Below are positions 47,091-58,803 of a DNA stretch of 64,000 nt, piece by piece; position 1 is the stretch's first letter; every line of letters starts with the position of its first letter. The DNA lies in the NCBI GenBank assembly GCA_036186865.1, contig AP025048.1, forward strand, positions 24,345,516-24,409,515, written 5' to 3'. Source of the stretch: Eustoma russellianum (Eukaryota; Streptophyta; Magnoliopsida; Gentianales; Gentianaceae). The notes below the pieces were generated by a model. It was not told the origin of the DNA. It searched no databases and saw nothing but the letters and a program-made list of their open reading frames with translations. A program made the position numbers and the translations under genes.

Positions 47091-47399
47091 TTGAAATCAC
47101 TCAAACCCCCTTATCTCTATAGCATTATTGAAGACTTCTTTTTTTTGTGATGATGGTTTTCTTGGTTTTAGAAAAAGGTAAGAGGAAAGAAAATAAACTA
47201 AGGAGTGTGTAGAACAAATAATTTTGTGTGTGCATGCTTGTGTATCCTCGGCCAAATGGCCATTTGCGTGCAAAAGAATGATGCTTCCATGAACCATAAA
47301 AAGAAAGTGTGGGTACTTTGGGATTAATTTTCCTTGGTTGGTGGAATAAAAATATATGTGTGCATACATGTGTCATTTCGGCCATAAGGCCATTGTCAT
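47091..47399 (+). mobile_element. Gypsy LTR family 1, plus copy, second part
   Basis: Reverse complement of about 39065-39400 (ATAATTTTGTGTGTGCATGC, CTTGGTTGGTGGAATAAAAA). It stops abruptly at 47399, where the second Gypsy begins. Confidence 0.8.
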
Positions 47400-48110
47400 T
47401 GTAGCGCCCCGCACCCGAACCTCGTCCGAATACGGTGCACCCGCCGTACTTCAGTAAGGAGAGTACAAAGCGTCATGCATAACATGCGAAAATCCATAAC
47501 ATAAGCCATGGACTCCCATGCTAACATTTAACATGGTAGTAAAATTTAGGCAGAATTAAACTTTTCAAAATAAACATGCATTACGAAAATACTAAGTTCC
47601 CAAAAGCAGCTTTCCCATAAAATGACATAACCAAAATTCAGAAAGTTCAAACATTGTTTATAGTACAAAGGTCTTGGCTGCACAAAAGTCCTTAAGCTTT
47701 GCTCCCTTCAGATTTCCTTGCCTATGGATAAGGTACCCTCGGTTCATCCTCGATCCACTCAATCTTAGCGTTATCTGGCTCTGGAGAAAAATAAAAGTGT
47801 GATTGATAAAAATCACCCAGCAAGAATACAATAAACCACCATGAAATACATAAAGAATTATAACATGAATGTAATAACCCAAAGACTTCAAATAATAGCT
47901 CATACCTGGTCTTCATTCCTGAATTTGTTTGATGATTTAGCCTAAACATAAATCTAGATAGGCTATACCAATAATATCTTAATAATCATTAATCATAACA
48001 TACAACATGTTAGCGTGCTCATGGATTATGCAAAATGCAATGCATGTTGTCATGTCGTGTCAAAACATCCTTTTTGGTCCCATAAATAACATGTCATAAA
48101 AACAGAGTGT

Positions 48111-48325
48111 CAGATCAATTAACCCCGGATCTGTGAGGGTCCAGAACATGTATCATATCAATTAACCCCGGATCTGAGCGGGTCCAGAACATGTATCAGA
48201 TCAATTAACCCCGGATCTGCACGGGTCCAGAACATGTAACAGATCAATTAACCCCGGATCTGCACGGGTCCAGAACATCTAACAGATCAATTAACCCCGG
48301 ATCTGCACGGGTCCAGAACATATAT
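48111..48325. repeat. 43-bp tandem repeat, five units, in the family-2 LTR
   Basis: Five units of 43 bp starting CAGATCAATTAACCCCGGAT and containing GGGTCCAGAACAT, followed by a partial, diverged sixth. The sister LTR at 56569 has four. Confidence 0.95.
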
Positions 48326-51111
48326 TATCAACAGACCTATTAACCCCGGGTCTAGAGTCGGGTTAGGCGCATGCTTAGCCGGCAAAGGAAATCATGAATT
48401 TTCTTTAAAACATGGGACCATAAAAACTTTTCATGCGTAGCGGAAAACATTTTTACTTGAAAGACTTGCTTGCATAAAATTCATAAAATCAGCTTCATGT
48501 GGCATATGGACATGCATGATACATAGAATGATATGCAATGCAAGTCATGACGTGAATAATCGTAAGCATTTCTTATAACTTGTCACACGCATGATTTTGG
48601 AAACTAAGAATTTTCAGATTTTCTACTTTATGTTTATAGGCGGCTAACTAGGCTTACGAGACCTTAAAATCTTTATTATTTGGATCATAACCTGAAAAAC
48701 ACCCTAAGACTTAACTCTTATAGGCCCAAACCGTATATAGAGGTCCATATCCTCCAAATTGAGCCTTATTAAATTAATCCTCTGTTCAGTCTAATTTTTA
48801 GTTTTAGTACATCCACTTTATATTCGTAATTACCCATCAAAACGTTAAGACCAACCGGATTAATTTACATAGTCTTATTCCTTTATGTCTTAAGTGATTA
48901 CGATAAAAATCTGGATCAATCTAACGACCTCAAAGGGTTCATTTAATCATTTTTCTGAAATGGGTCATATATTGAAACTGGACTGACCCATTTTACTAAA
49001 AATTCAATTGTGGCAAAACCATAATTTCTTTTTTCAAAATTCCAACTCACACAAGTCATAAACATGTAAGCTAGCATCCTACCAAAAATTAGCCCATTTG
49101 TATGTTCCTAAGATACATTTTTGAGTCCATTAACTCGTTACTTAATTTCCGCTCTGTTCCAGTAGTTTCAATTGAGCAGTGTTACTAATTAAATCATTAA
49201 AAATAATCCACAACTTGTTTTGCCAAAATTCTAGCTTGAGTACTCACTGCACGCCTAGGATTGTTATCATGCCAAAAATCAACTTTATTAAATGTCTACA
49301 AGGCCCCTTTTTAAGCCAATCAAAAAGGAGGTACAGTTCTGCTCAGTTCCAGACTTTTCAGTCTGAGCAGTTTTACTAAATAATTTATTAAAAATATTCC
49401 ACAATTCATTTTTCCAAAATTTCAACTTTCATACTTTCTATACACAAATAACTACCACCACACCGAAAATCAGCCTTATTGAACATCTCCAAGATCCATT
49501 TTAAGGTCATTCAAAACGTTACACCATTCTGCCAAGATCCAGAATTTCCAATCTGAGCAGTTCCACCAAATATTTTATTAAAAATAATCCGTAACTTATT
49601 TTATCGAAATTCCAACTCTCATATTTGCTAAACACATAGGGCTAGCTTTTTACCAAAAATCATCTTGATTGAAGATCTAAAAGACCCATGTTTAGGCTAG
49701 TAAAAACGTTGCTCAATTCTGCCCAGTTCCAGTGGTTTGATGTTTGGTCACTCCTTTAAGTCAAATGTCCACTATTTCCCTTGTTCTTATGAAATAGCTT
49801 ATTGTTAACACATACACTCCTTTGTAACATGAATATCCAGATTCCATACTTATTATAAAGTCACCTTTGCATCATACCAAACAGTTTGTAGATAGTAAAC
49901 CAAGCAAGTGTCATATATGCCCAAAACAAGTGTTCTTCCTTGAAATCAATACTCACCTCCCTTTCCATCCTTTAGGCCGAAACATATGTGGTACCTTAGC
50001 CACATTTTACAACATGTATTCAAGCATGCAACACATTCAAGAGTCCTTTTTAGTCTAATCTTGCAACAACTTCATAAAAACTCATATCCATCACATGCAT
50101 GCTTTTCCTAGGACCTTTCAAGTTACAACCAAGGATTAATCTTGCCTAGGCTCACTTAGGTAAATCTTATTTCATCTTAAATCAGCCTCTTACTATATTG
50201 CATGTAAGAAAAGACTCAATCTTTGAAAGAATAAATCACATGCAAGGCATTATTCTTAAGGAATCACTAAGGTATAATCTTAAACTTAAGATATTCAACT
50301 AAAGATCATATCTTTAGAACTTTTAATCATTCAAGTCACTAATTCTTTAAGCAAGTCATGAAAGATTAGTGTATACTTGCCTCTTCAAGCTAAAGCTTTT
50401 GTCTTAGCTTGGTTATGGAATGAGATGGGTTGAAACCTTTCTCCTCCTTCACTCTTGAGCACGCGGTTGGAATAAGGAAGAAAAGAAGAATGTTAGTCAT
50501 TAATCCCACCATGAAAATATGGCTATTTTGAGTTTAGATTTTCTTACCAACTTGAATCTTGAATGGGGGTTGAGATAAATCCGCCCCACCAAGAAGCTAT
50601 TCCCCCTTGGTACCTTCGAAATTATTCACCTAGTGACTTCTTGGGGGTCACGGTTTCCTCAAGAAGAATAGGGTATTAATGTGAGTTTCAATATTTTGTC
50701 ATGAAGAATATGCTTAAGAAACTTGAAGTGAGGCTTACCTAGATGATTCTTGAGCTTGAAGATGGTTCTTGGACCTCTTCACTAGCCGTATACTACAAGG
50801 AAAAATAGGGAAGTCTCTTTGCTCCATTGTGTCTTCTTGGGAGTTGAATGTTCTAGAGTTGCTTTGAAGATGAAATTTGAGTTGGAACTCCTAGCTCCAA
50901 TGATGAGGGCCGAAAGTTGGGTGTAGTTGGGAGATAGAAAAATTGTTTAAGTGTTTGCTTGAAGGCTTCTTGAGAGTTGAGTGTTTTTAAAATTGCTTTG
51001 AGAAAATTTTCCTTCCCTAGGCTAGGGAATGCCGTGGGTTATGTGGGAGGGGAAGGGAATTTACTATAGTTTAGTTAGGCTACTAGAATTAATTAGCCTT
51101 GGCTACATTTA

Positions 51112-51267
51112 CGCAACTATAGTTACTTTTAGGTCTACCATGGTTACTTTATTTCAACTATAGTTACTTTATGTCAACTATAGTTACTTTATGCCAACTA
51201 TAGTTACTTTATGTCTACTATAGTTACTTTATGGCTAACTTAGGTTACTTTACCCAACTAGTGTTAC
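51112..51267. repeat. 20-bp tandem repeat in the family-2 LTR
   Basis: CAACTATAGTTACTTTATGT and variants are repeated about seven times. The core CTATAG is itself palindromic. Confidence 0.9.
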
Positions 51268-51801
51268 TTCCTTAACCTTGTAGTAAATATTAAGTAACCA
51301 TGGTAATCTTTCTTGGTCAACTTTGGGGGGCGATTTTTCCTTATGCTTGGGGGACCCTTTATCATGCTTAATTTTTCGTATATGAAGAGTTATGTGGATA
51401 ATGGTCCCCTAATTAATTGATAATTTCTCTGTTTCTTGTTTAGAATAAGACTAGGAAATTCTTAATTCCTCATGGCTAAGGGCCGAAATTTGTGTAGTAG
51501 TTGGGAAAAAATTGTCCACTACTTACAATTCCTTAATTCCCTTTTGGGCTTATTTTAGGGAGGCCTTTAAAATTAAACTCTCCTATAATTTGGGAAAATC
51601 CCTTTAAGACCCTTTCCAAACCTTGTGGCCGAAATTTTCTTAAGCCCCTTTGGGTGAATTTTAATTGGTCATGGTCCATATCTCATTCTTGAATAATTAT
51701 ATTGTTTGCTTATCAACATAAAATGCACTTGAATGATACCACTTATTAATTTACTCACACGACTCTTCAAGTACAATATGACTTTTCGTCGGGGTACAAC
51801 A

Positions 51802-54790
51802 TTCTCCCCCCTTAATATAAGTTTTGTCCTCGAAACTTCAGGCTAGTCAACAAGATGGGGCGTCTACTCCTCACGTTGTCTTCCGTTTCCCATGTGGCTT
51901 CTTCTTTAGGTAAATAAGATCGCATAAAGCGTCCATTTAGTTCCCTCAGAACTTCTTTGTTCCTTTCATCTTAGAGGTCTCATCAGAACTTATTCTAATT
52001 CTCGAAAGTTGTTATCGTAACCTATCCCATATCAAGCACTTGCAACCTCGATACTATGTACTTGATAATGAAATCCATTCTGTGTAATCATGATCATAGC
52101 AGGCTTATAATTTCCTTTTTCATAAAATGTGAACAACTAGGCAGAGATCATTAACTCTGGGATATAGACCATTAGCTCTTTTCTGTAAACATCCTTTCAG
52201 TGATCATGTAACGGTCATCCTATGTACGGAATAGCATCCAAAGGCACCTGGAATAATTCCCATAAGGTACACATACCAAGCTCTTCATAAGATATGTGCC
52301 ACATTCATCCGTCTTGTTGATCGCCTTACTACGTAATAACTTTTACCTTTTTGCGATCATTTCATAAAATCGAGCTAGAAGTTGTGGTTTCTCCCTTAAA
52401 AGTTCACGCACTTGTTCCTTTTGGTTCAGCAAGCGCCTTTTAGTGAGTTACCTTCATAGCCTTAGGGAATTCTTTATCATCATCCTACGGTGGCCCGTTC
52501 TCATAAAACATGGTTTTCATCATCGTGACTTACTTTTCATAGTTCGCCTAACATGATGCTTAATATCGTGATGTCATAACGTTTTCAAGTTTGGCTATAT
52601 CACTCTTGCTAATAACACACGATATGCCGATCCATTCGTCATATGGTGTGACAAAATGTGTACAAGTGCTAATAGGGATGCCTCATGGCGAGGACCCCGT
52701 GTCCCAAACACGGTGTTATACTCAGTCATGCTATCATTAATAATCATAACTTAAAGAAAACTATCATAATCACTCATACTTGGTTAATAGGAAGTAGGAC
52801 ATAGGACATAGGCACTTCACATTTATTAGGTGTACCTTGGTTGTTTCTTTGTCATCCGGATAAACTAGCCTTATATGGATACGGTTTCCACCTTCTACTT
52901 CGTTTGCTTGTTAAATCGTTTCTTTCATTCTTTCGTTCCCTTACTATCGCATTCCGCTCCGTAGCGGTCCTCCAATAATTCACCAAAGGTCCTTGAATAC
53001 GACTTAATTACTTAGCCTAATTTGATCTGGGGGTCTAGACCGCGTACAAATCTGATTACCTTAAACCTTTCATCTCTCATAATCAAAGGAACATACTGTC
53101 CCAAAGTAATGAATGAGTACGGAAATGCCTGGCCCTTGTCTTAGTGAGTTAAATTCCGACAACGATATTCCTTCAGGGTTAGTATGATGTAATTGACCTA
53201 TCATGATTATGTACTATTAGAGTTTCCTTCTTTTCATGACAGAGGTCCTTAAGTCCAGACTGAACCATACGCTTTCCTTCGATAAACATCCTTCTGTATC
53301 CATGCGTTAGCCATAAAAACGTTTCCATCGGTGTTAGAAATTTCTTCCCTAAAATACATATATGATGACTCGTACCTTAGTCTGAGAATGTACTCTTATA
53401 GAATGGTGAGACCCCAATCTTTCGCCAAGTCCTACCTAACTTATCCGTTTCGTCGACACGCTAGTCTCGTAATAATCGAACCTAGGGTCGAAGTTCTTCA
53501 TTGGAATTTATGACGTTTCGAGGTGTTCTTGTTTCTTACCAAATCTATGTTTTCTTTTCCAAATCATAAGGGTATTCTCATTTGCTTTGTCCTCATAGAT
53601 TATTTAGATTATTATGCTATGCAAGATTTCGTCATATCATATTGTTACTGCTAGAGCGGTTTAGATAATCCCAACTTATAATAGTCAAGGAAGGAATTCA
53701 ACCATCTTACTGAATTGTCCTTAAGATGCCGGACTCATAAAGTCTATAACGTGTCAGGACGTTTGTCAATCCTAATAGTTTTGGGGATATCTATGATTCG
53801 CCTTGTACACATTCCATGTTCTTCCTCGAGCTTGGTTCTCTCGTGGGAAGTATTCAGTTTGTAATTCAGTTTTGTTAACACTTGTGTTTCCCGAAGTGGT
53901 CAAACAAATCATTGATCCTAGGCAACTGGTATTTATCTTCCATTGAAACCTTATTGAGCTCCGACTATTATGGTACTAATCCAACCGTTAAGAGCAATTT
54001 GGTAACTTATTCTAGTTTTCACGCTTTAGTTGGGTTACTCTAGTTGTCTTCTTTGCCCTCATGTTACTGGCTTTGTAGAAATCTTTCCTAAGGTTCTATA
54101 TCGCATTGCTCTAATAACCATTTATACCTGGCTAAAAGACAAAATAGAACATAGGTACTTCAGATTTAAATTAAGCAGTTAGGCGTACCTGTTACGGGTT
54201 TTGATGTTTCAGGGATTTCTGCATCAAGCACTCTTTTGGTCTAGGTTATTATTTTTGGTTGACTCCTTACTTGTTCAAAAACGGTCGGATATTCTGTACT
54301 TTTTATCCTATTCGGCATCTGTATCGTCATGAAGTTATCTTCAACTTCACTTAACCATCTTTCGACTACTATGAACTAAATTCCCTGCCAAACCTTGGAA
54401 TATGTGTTCTTACTAACTATTGCTAGTAAAGTGTACTGCCTACTGGGGCGATAGTGATGATGTCATTTTAATGAATTGTGGTGCCATCCGCACTACAAAG
54501 TGTCGGAGTCTCACTTAAGGCATAAATATTCAGAATAAGCGACAAAATTTAATTTGTAATCCAGATACGATCTTAAGGTCTTGCAAGCAGGCATGATTAC
54601 ATTCCATAGATGGCCATCGACTAAGGATTTATCATCCGGTCAAAACCCTAATTTCCAGTCTAAGTCATCCTAGTCTAAGGTCAACTCTCATCAAGGATCA
54701 TGACTTAGATCTAAGATCAAACTTAGTTGACTACGATCACAACTTAGTTCTATATTCTGCCCGGATCTGGAGCCTCGGCTCTGATACCAC
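51802..54790 (-). pseudogene. Gypsy family-2 internal region, heavily decayed
   Basis: It lies between the polypurine tract at 51802 and the primer-binding site at 54778-54789. At about 2.99 kb it is too short for a complete gag-pol. Next to the polypurine tract the minus strand still reads SYLPKEEATWETED, the chromovirus pol C-terminal motif, which places the element with Gypsy chromoviruses. I could not recognise gag, RT or integrase in the rest, so the interior has lost them or diverged beyond reading by eye. Confidence 0.6.
54778..54789 (-). other. Primer-binding site (tRNA-iMet) of Gypsy family 2
   Basis: GCTCTGATACCA on the plus strand is the reverse of TGGTATCAGAGC. It stands 2 bp from the LTR edge at 54792, fixing the element's minus orientation. 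Confidence 0.9.
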
Positions 54791-54791
54791 C

Positions 54792-55597
54792 TGTAGCACC
54801 CCACACCCGGACCTCGTCCGAATATGGTGCACCCGCCGTACTTCACTAAGGAGAGTACAAAGCGTCATGCATAACATGCGAAAATCCATAACATAAGCCA
54901 TGGACTCCCATGCTAACATTTAACATGGTAGTAAAATTTAGGCAGAATTAAAACTTTTCAAAATAAACATGCATTACGAAAATACTAAGTTCCGAAAAGC
55001 AGCTTTCCCACAAAATGACATAACAAAATTCAGAAAGTTCAAACATTGTTCATAGTACAAACGTCTTGGTTGCACAAAAGTCCTTAAGCTTTGCTCCCTT
55101 CAAATTTCCTTGCCTATGGATAAGGTACCCTTGGTTCATCCTCGATCCACTCAATCTTAGCGTTATCTGGCTCTGGAGAAAAATAAAAGTGTGAGTGATA
55201 AAAATCACCCAGCAAGAATACAATAAACCACCATGAAATACATAAAGAATTATAACATGAATGTAATAACCCAAAGACTTCAAATAATAGCTCATACCTG
55301 GTTTTCATTTCCAGATCAATCTAATAGCCTTAAAGAGCTCATTCAATTAATTTTCTGAAACAGATCATGTGCTGAAACTGGACTGACCCATTTTACTAAA
55401 AATTCAATTGTGGCAAAACCATAATTTCTTTTTCCAAAATTCCAACTCACACAAGTCATAAACATGTAAGGCTAGCATCCTACCAAAAATTAGCCCATTT
55501 GCATGTTCCTAAGATTCATTTTTGAGTCCATTAACTCGTTACTTAATTTCTGCTCTGTTCCAGTAGTTTCAATTGAGCAGTGTTACTTATTAAATCA
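54792..55597 (-). mobile_element. Family-2 LTR, 5' copy with a large internal deletion
   Basis: Starts TGTAGCACCCCACACCC. It follows the 3' LTR closely to about 55310, then jumps over the equivalent of roughly 47920-48910 (including the 43-bp repeat) and resumes at CCAGATCAATCTAATAGCC, continuing to about 55597. Confidence 0.8.
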
Positions 55598-55662
55598 AAT
55601 TGGTCTTAACGTTTTGGTGGGAAAATATGGGCATGAAGTGGATGGATGAAAACTGGAAATCC
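55598..55662. repeat. Small inverted LTR segment at an LTR-LTR junction
   Basis: AAATTGGTCTTAACGTTTTG and TGAAGTGGATG are the reverse complement of LTR sequence near 48805-48860 (ATCCACTT... and CAAAACGTTAAGACCAA). The next LTR copy starts straight after it. Confidence 0.8.
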
Positions 55663-56350
55663 TGTAGCGCCCCGCACCTAGACCTCGTCCGAATACGGTG
55701 CACCCGCCGTACTTTACTAAGGAGAGTGCAAAGCGTCATGCATAACATGCGAAAATCCATAACATAAGCCATGGACTCCCATGCTAACATTTAACATGGT
55801 AGTAAAATTTAGGCAGAATTAAAACTTTTCAAAATAAACATGCATTACGAAAATACTAAGTTCCCAAAAGCAGCTTTCCCACAAAATGACATAACCAAAA
55901 TTCAGAAAGTTCAAACATTGTTCATAGTACAAACGTCTTGGCTGCACAAAAGTCCTTAAGCTTTGCTCCCTTCAGATTTCCTTGGCTATGGATAAGGTAC
56001 CCTCGGTTCATCCTCGATCCACTCAATCTTAGCGTTATCTGGCTCTGGGGAAAAATAAAAGTGTGAGTGATGAAAATCACCCAGCAAGAATACAATAAAC
56101 CACCATGAAATACATAAAGAATTATAACATGAATTTAATAACCCAAAGACTTCAAATAATAGCTCATACCTGGTCTTCATTCCTGAATTTGTTTGATGAT
56201 TTAGCCTAAACATAAATCTCGATAGGCTATACCGATAATATCTTAATAATCATTAATCATAACATACAACATGTTAGCGTGCTCATGGATTATGCAAAAT
56301 GCAATGCATATTGTCGTCGTGTCAAAACATCCTTTTTGGTCCCATAAATA

Positions 56351-56541
56351 GGTCCACTAGTACATAGTCCGATTATTATGATTATCTGTGCATGTACATA
56401 TAGAGCCGGGGGTCTCACTGGAAGCAAACTCTCTATCCCTTGGGATGGAGGTATTGTTTGCCTACCTCTCACCCTCTCCAGACCCTAACGATAGCTTGTG
56501 CTATCGTTGGGATATACTGGGTATGATTGATTGATTGATTG
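56351..56541 (+). mobile_element. SINE insertion (Au-like) in the third LTR copy
   Basis: A 191-bp insertion is flanked by AAATA (56346-56350 and 56542-56546). It contains GAGCCGGGGGTCTCACTGGA, CTCTCCAGACCC and ATACTGGGTATG followed by a (ATTG)n tail, the order found in Au-type plant SINEs. The corresponding empty site is present in the first LTR (CCCATAAATAACATG near 48080). Confidence 0.88.
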
Positions 56542-56568
56542 AAATAACATGTCATAAAAACAGAGTGT

Positions 56569-56740
56569 CAGATCAATTAACCCCAGATCTGTGCGGGTCC
56601 AGAACATATATCAGATCAATTAACTCCGGATCTGAGCGGGTCCAGAACATGTATCAGATCAATTAACCCCGGATCTGCACGGGTCCAGAACATCTAACAG
56701 ATCAATTAACCCCGGATCTGCACGGGTCCAGAACATATAT
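56569..56740. repeat. 43-bp tandem repeat, four units
   Basis: The same unit as 48111-48325 but with four copies instead of five. Confidence 0.93.
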
Positions 56741-57776
56741 TATCAACAGACCTATTAACCCCGGGTCTGGAGTCGGGTTAGGCGCATGCTTAGTCGGCGA
56801 AGGAAATCATGAAACTTTCTTTAAAACATGGGACCATAAAAACTTTTCATGCGTAGCGGAAAACATTTTTACTTGAAAGACTTGCTTGCATAAAATTCAT
56901 AAAATCAGCTTCATGTGGCATATGGACATGCATGATACATGGAATGATATGCAATGCAAGTCATGTCGTGAATAATCGTAAGCATTTCTTATAACTTGTC
57001 ACATGCATGATTTTGGAAACTAAGAATTTCCAGATTTTCTACTTTATGTTTATAGGCGGCTAACTAGGCTTACGAGACCTTAAAATCTTCATTATTTGGA
57101 TCATAACCTGAAAAACACACTAAGGCTTAACTCTTATAAGCCCAAACTGTATATAGAGGTCCATATCCTCCAAATTGAGCCTTCTTAAATTAATCTTTTG
57201 TTCAGCCCAATTTTCAGTTTTAGTACATCCACTTTATATTCGTAATTACCCATCAAAACATTAAGACCAACCGGATTAATTTACATAGTCTTATTTCTTT
57301 ATGTCTTAAGTGATTACGATAAAATTTCCGGATCAATCTAACGACCTCAAAGGGTTCATTTAATAATTTTTCTGAAATGGGTCATATGCTGAAACTGGAC
57401 TGACCCATTTTACTAAAAATTCAATTGTGGCAAAACCATAATTTATTTTTTCAAAATTCCTACTCACACATGTCATAAACATGTAAGGCCAGCATCCTAC
57501 CGAAAATTAGCCCATTTGCATGTTCCTAAGATTCATATTTTTGAGTCCATTAACTCGTTACTTAATTTCTGCTTTGTTCCAGTAGTTTCAATTGAGCAGT
57601 GTTACTAATTAAATCATTAAAAATAATCCACAACTTGTTTTGCCAAAATTCTAGCTTGAGTACTCACTGCACGCCTAGGATTGTTATCATGCCAAAAATC
57701 AACTTTATTAAACGTCTACAAGGCCCCTTTTTAAGCCAATCAAAAAGGAGGTACAGTTCTGCTCAGTTCCAGACTT

Positions 57777-58539
57777 TGGTTTTGAAGAATTGAAACCTAC
57801 AACTACCCCCATGAGTATTAGTACCAAACTTGATAAGGATGAAAATGGTAAACCTTTTGATGACACACTCTATAGGTCTATGATTGGCTCATTGTTATAC
57901 TTAACTGCATCAAGACCTGATATTATGTTTAGTGTGTGTATGTGTGCTAGGTTTCAATCTTGTCCTAAGGTATCACATTATAATGCAGTGAAAAAGATCT
58001 TTAGATATCTTAAGCATACACCTCACTTAGGACTGTGGTATGATAGAAACGCTAAGTTGGAATTACACGCATATAGTGATGCTGATTATGGTGGTTGCAA
58101 ATTAGATAGAAAATCCACTAGCAGTACATGTCAATTCATAGGAACCAACTTGATTTCTTGGTTTTCTAAAAAGCAAGCTAGTGTAGCTCTTTCTACCACT
58201 GAAGCCGAGTATATTGCTTTGAGTTTATGTACTACCCAAATACTTTGGCTTAAACAGCAACTTAGTGATTTTGGCATTAAAATGAAAAAGATTCCAATTT
58301 TCTGCGATAGCACAAGTGCAATCAATCTTTCCCGGAATTCGGTGCTTCATTCTAAGGCCAAACACATTGAGGTGCGATACCACTTTCTTCGTGATCATGT
58401 TCAAAATGAGGACATAGTGATAAACCATATAAGAACTGATTACCAAATCGCTGATATCTTTACCAAACCCCTTAATCAAGCCACGTTTGAAAACTTGCGT
58501 GCCAAGTTAGGAATGATGACTTACGATACCATTGTATAG
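57777..58539 (+). pseudogene. SIRE-type Copia pol C-terminus (RT end and RNase H)
   Basis: This is an open frame entered in mid-pol: GFEELKPTTTPMS and STKLDKDENG, then SLLYLTASRPDIMFSVCM, YSDADYGGCKLDRKSTS, ASVALSTTEAEYIALSLC, LHSKAKHIEVRYHFLRDHVQ and YQIADIFTKPLNQATFENLR. RNase H residues D (SDAD), E (TEAEY) and D (FCDST) are visible. It is intact over 250 codons, so much younger than the other elements here, but the first two thirds of pol are missing because the frame starts at the junction with the Gypsy LTR. Confidence 0.92.
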
Positions 58540-58803
58540 TTCTATCTTTTGCATGATTTGCAAAATAAAGGGGGAGATAGAATAAGCACATGATTTTAGA
58601 TTTTAGTTGGTAAGTCATCATTTGGTATGAAATGATAAGTTTCAATTGGTTATGAGTTGAGTATAGGTTAAGGGGGAGAGTATGAGTTGAGGGGGAGCAA
58701 CATACTATTTAAAAGTTGAAAACATTTGGTGAAACTTTTGGTTAAGAGTTGTGACATTAAAATCATGTAAGGTTATTTTGAAAATCATCCAAAAGGGGGA
58801 GAA
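58540..58803 (+). other. Copia 3' non-coding strip with several polypurine tracts
   Basis: AAAGGGGGAGA at 58567, AAGGGGGAGAG near 58669, GAGGGGGAGC near 58690 and AAAGGGGGAGAA directly before the LTR at 58804. The last is the expected plus-strand primer; the others may be additional tracts. Confidence 0.75.

Larger units (their letters stand above)
47400..51801 (-). mobile_element. Gypsy LTR, family 2 (3' LTR, 4.4 kb)
   Basis: The plus-strand edges are TGTAGCGCCCCGCACC at 47400 and GGGGTACAACA at 51801. The latter is followed by TTCTCCCCCC, the reverse of a polypurine tract, so on the minus strand this is the 3' LTR. It carries a 43-bp tandem repeat (48111-48325) and a 20-bp tandem repeat (51112-51267). 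Short frames inside (for example at 47658-47949) recur in the other LTR copies simply because the LTR is repeated; they resemble no protein I know. A length of 4.4 kb is large for a chromovirus-type LTR. Confidence 0.85.
55663..57776 (-). mobile_element. Family-2 LTR, third copy, truncated
   Basis: Starts TGTAGCGCCCCGCACC, parallels 47400-49350 with few differences and stops inside the LTR at TCTGCTCAGTTCCAGACTTT. It joins Copia pol at 57777 without a target duplication. It contains a SINE (56351-56541) absent from the first LTR. Confidence 0.85.

Noticed and set aside
54776..54790. Possible tRNA gene fragment
   Set aside because: Only the 12-base iMet complement is present, next to an LTR edge: a primer-binding site.
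47658..56213. Repeated 64-81-residue frames (beginning MSYYLKSLGYY or MFRLNHQTNSG) found in three places
   Set aside because: Their recurrence is explained by LTR copies, not by a conserved gene; they show no domain and lie antisense within the LTR.
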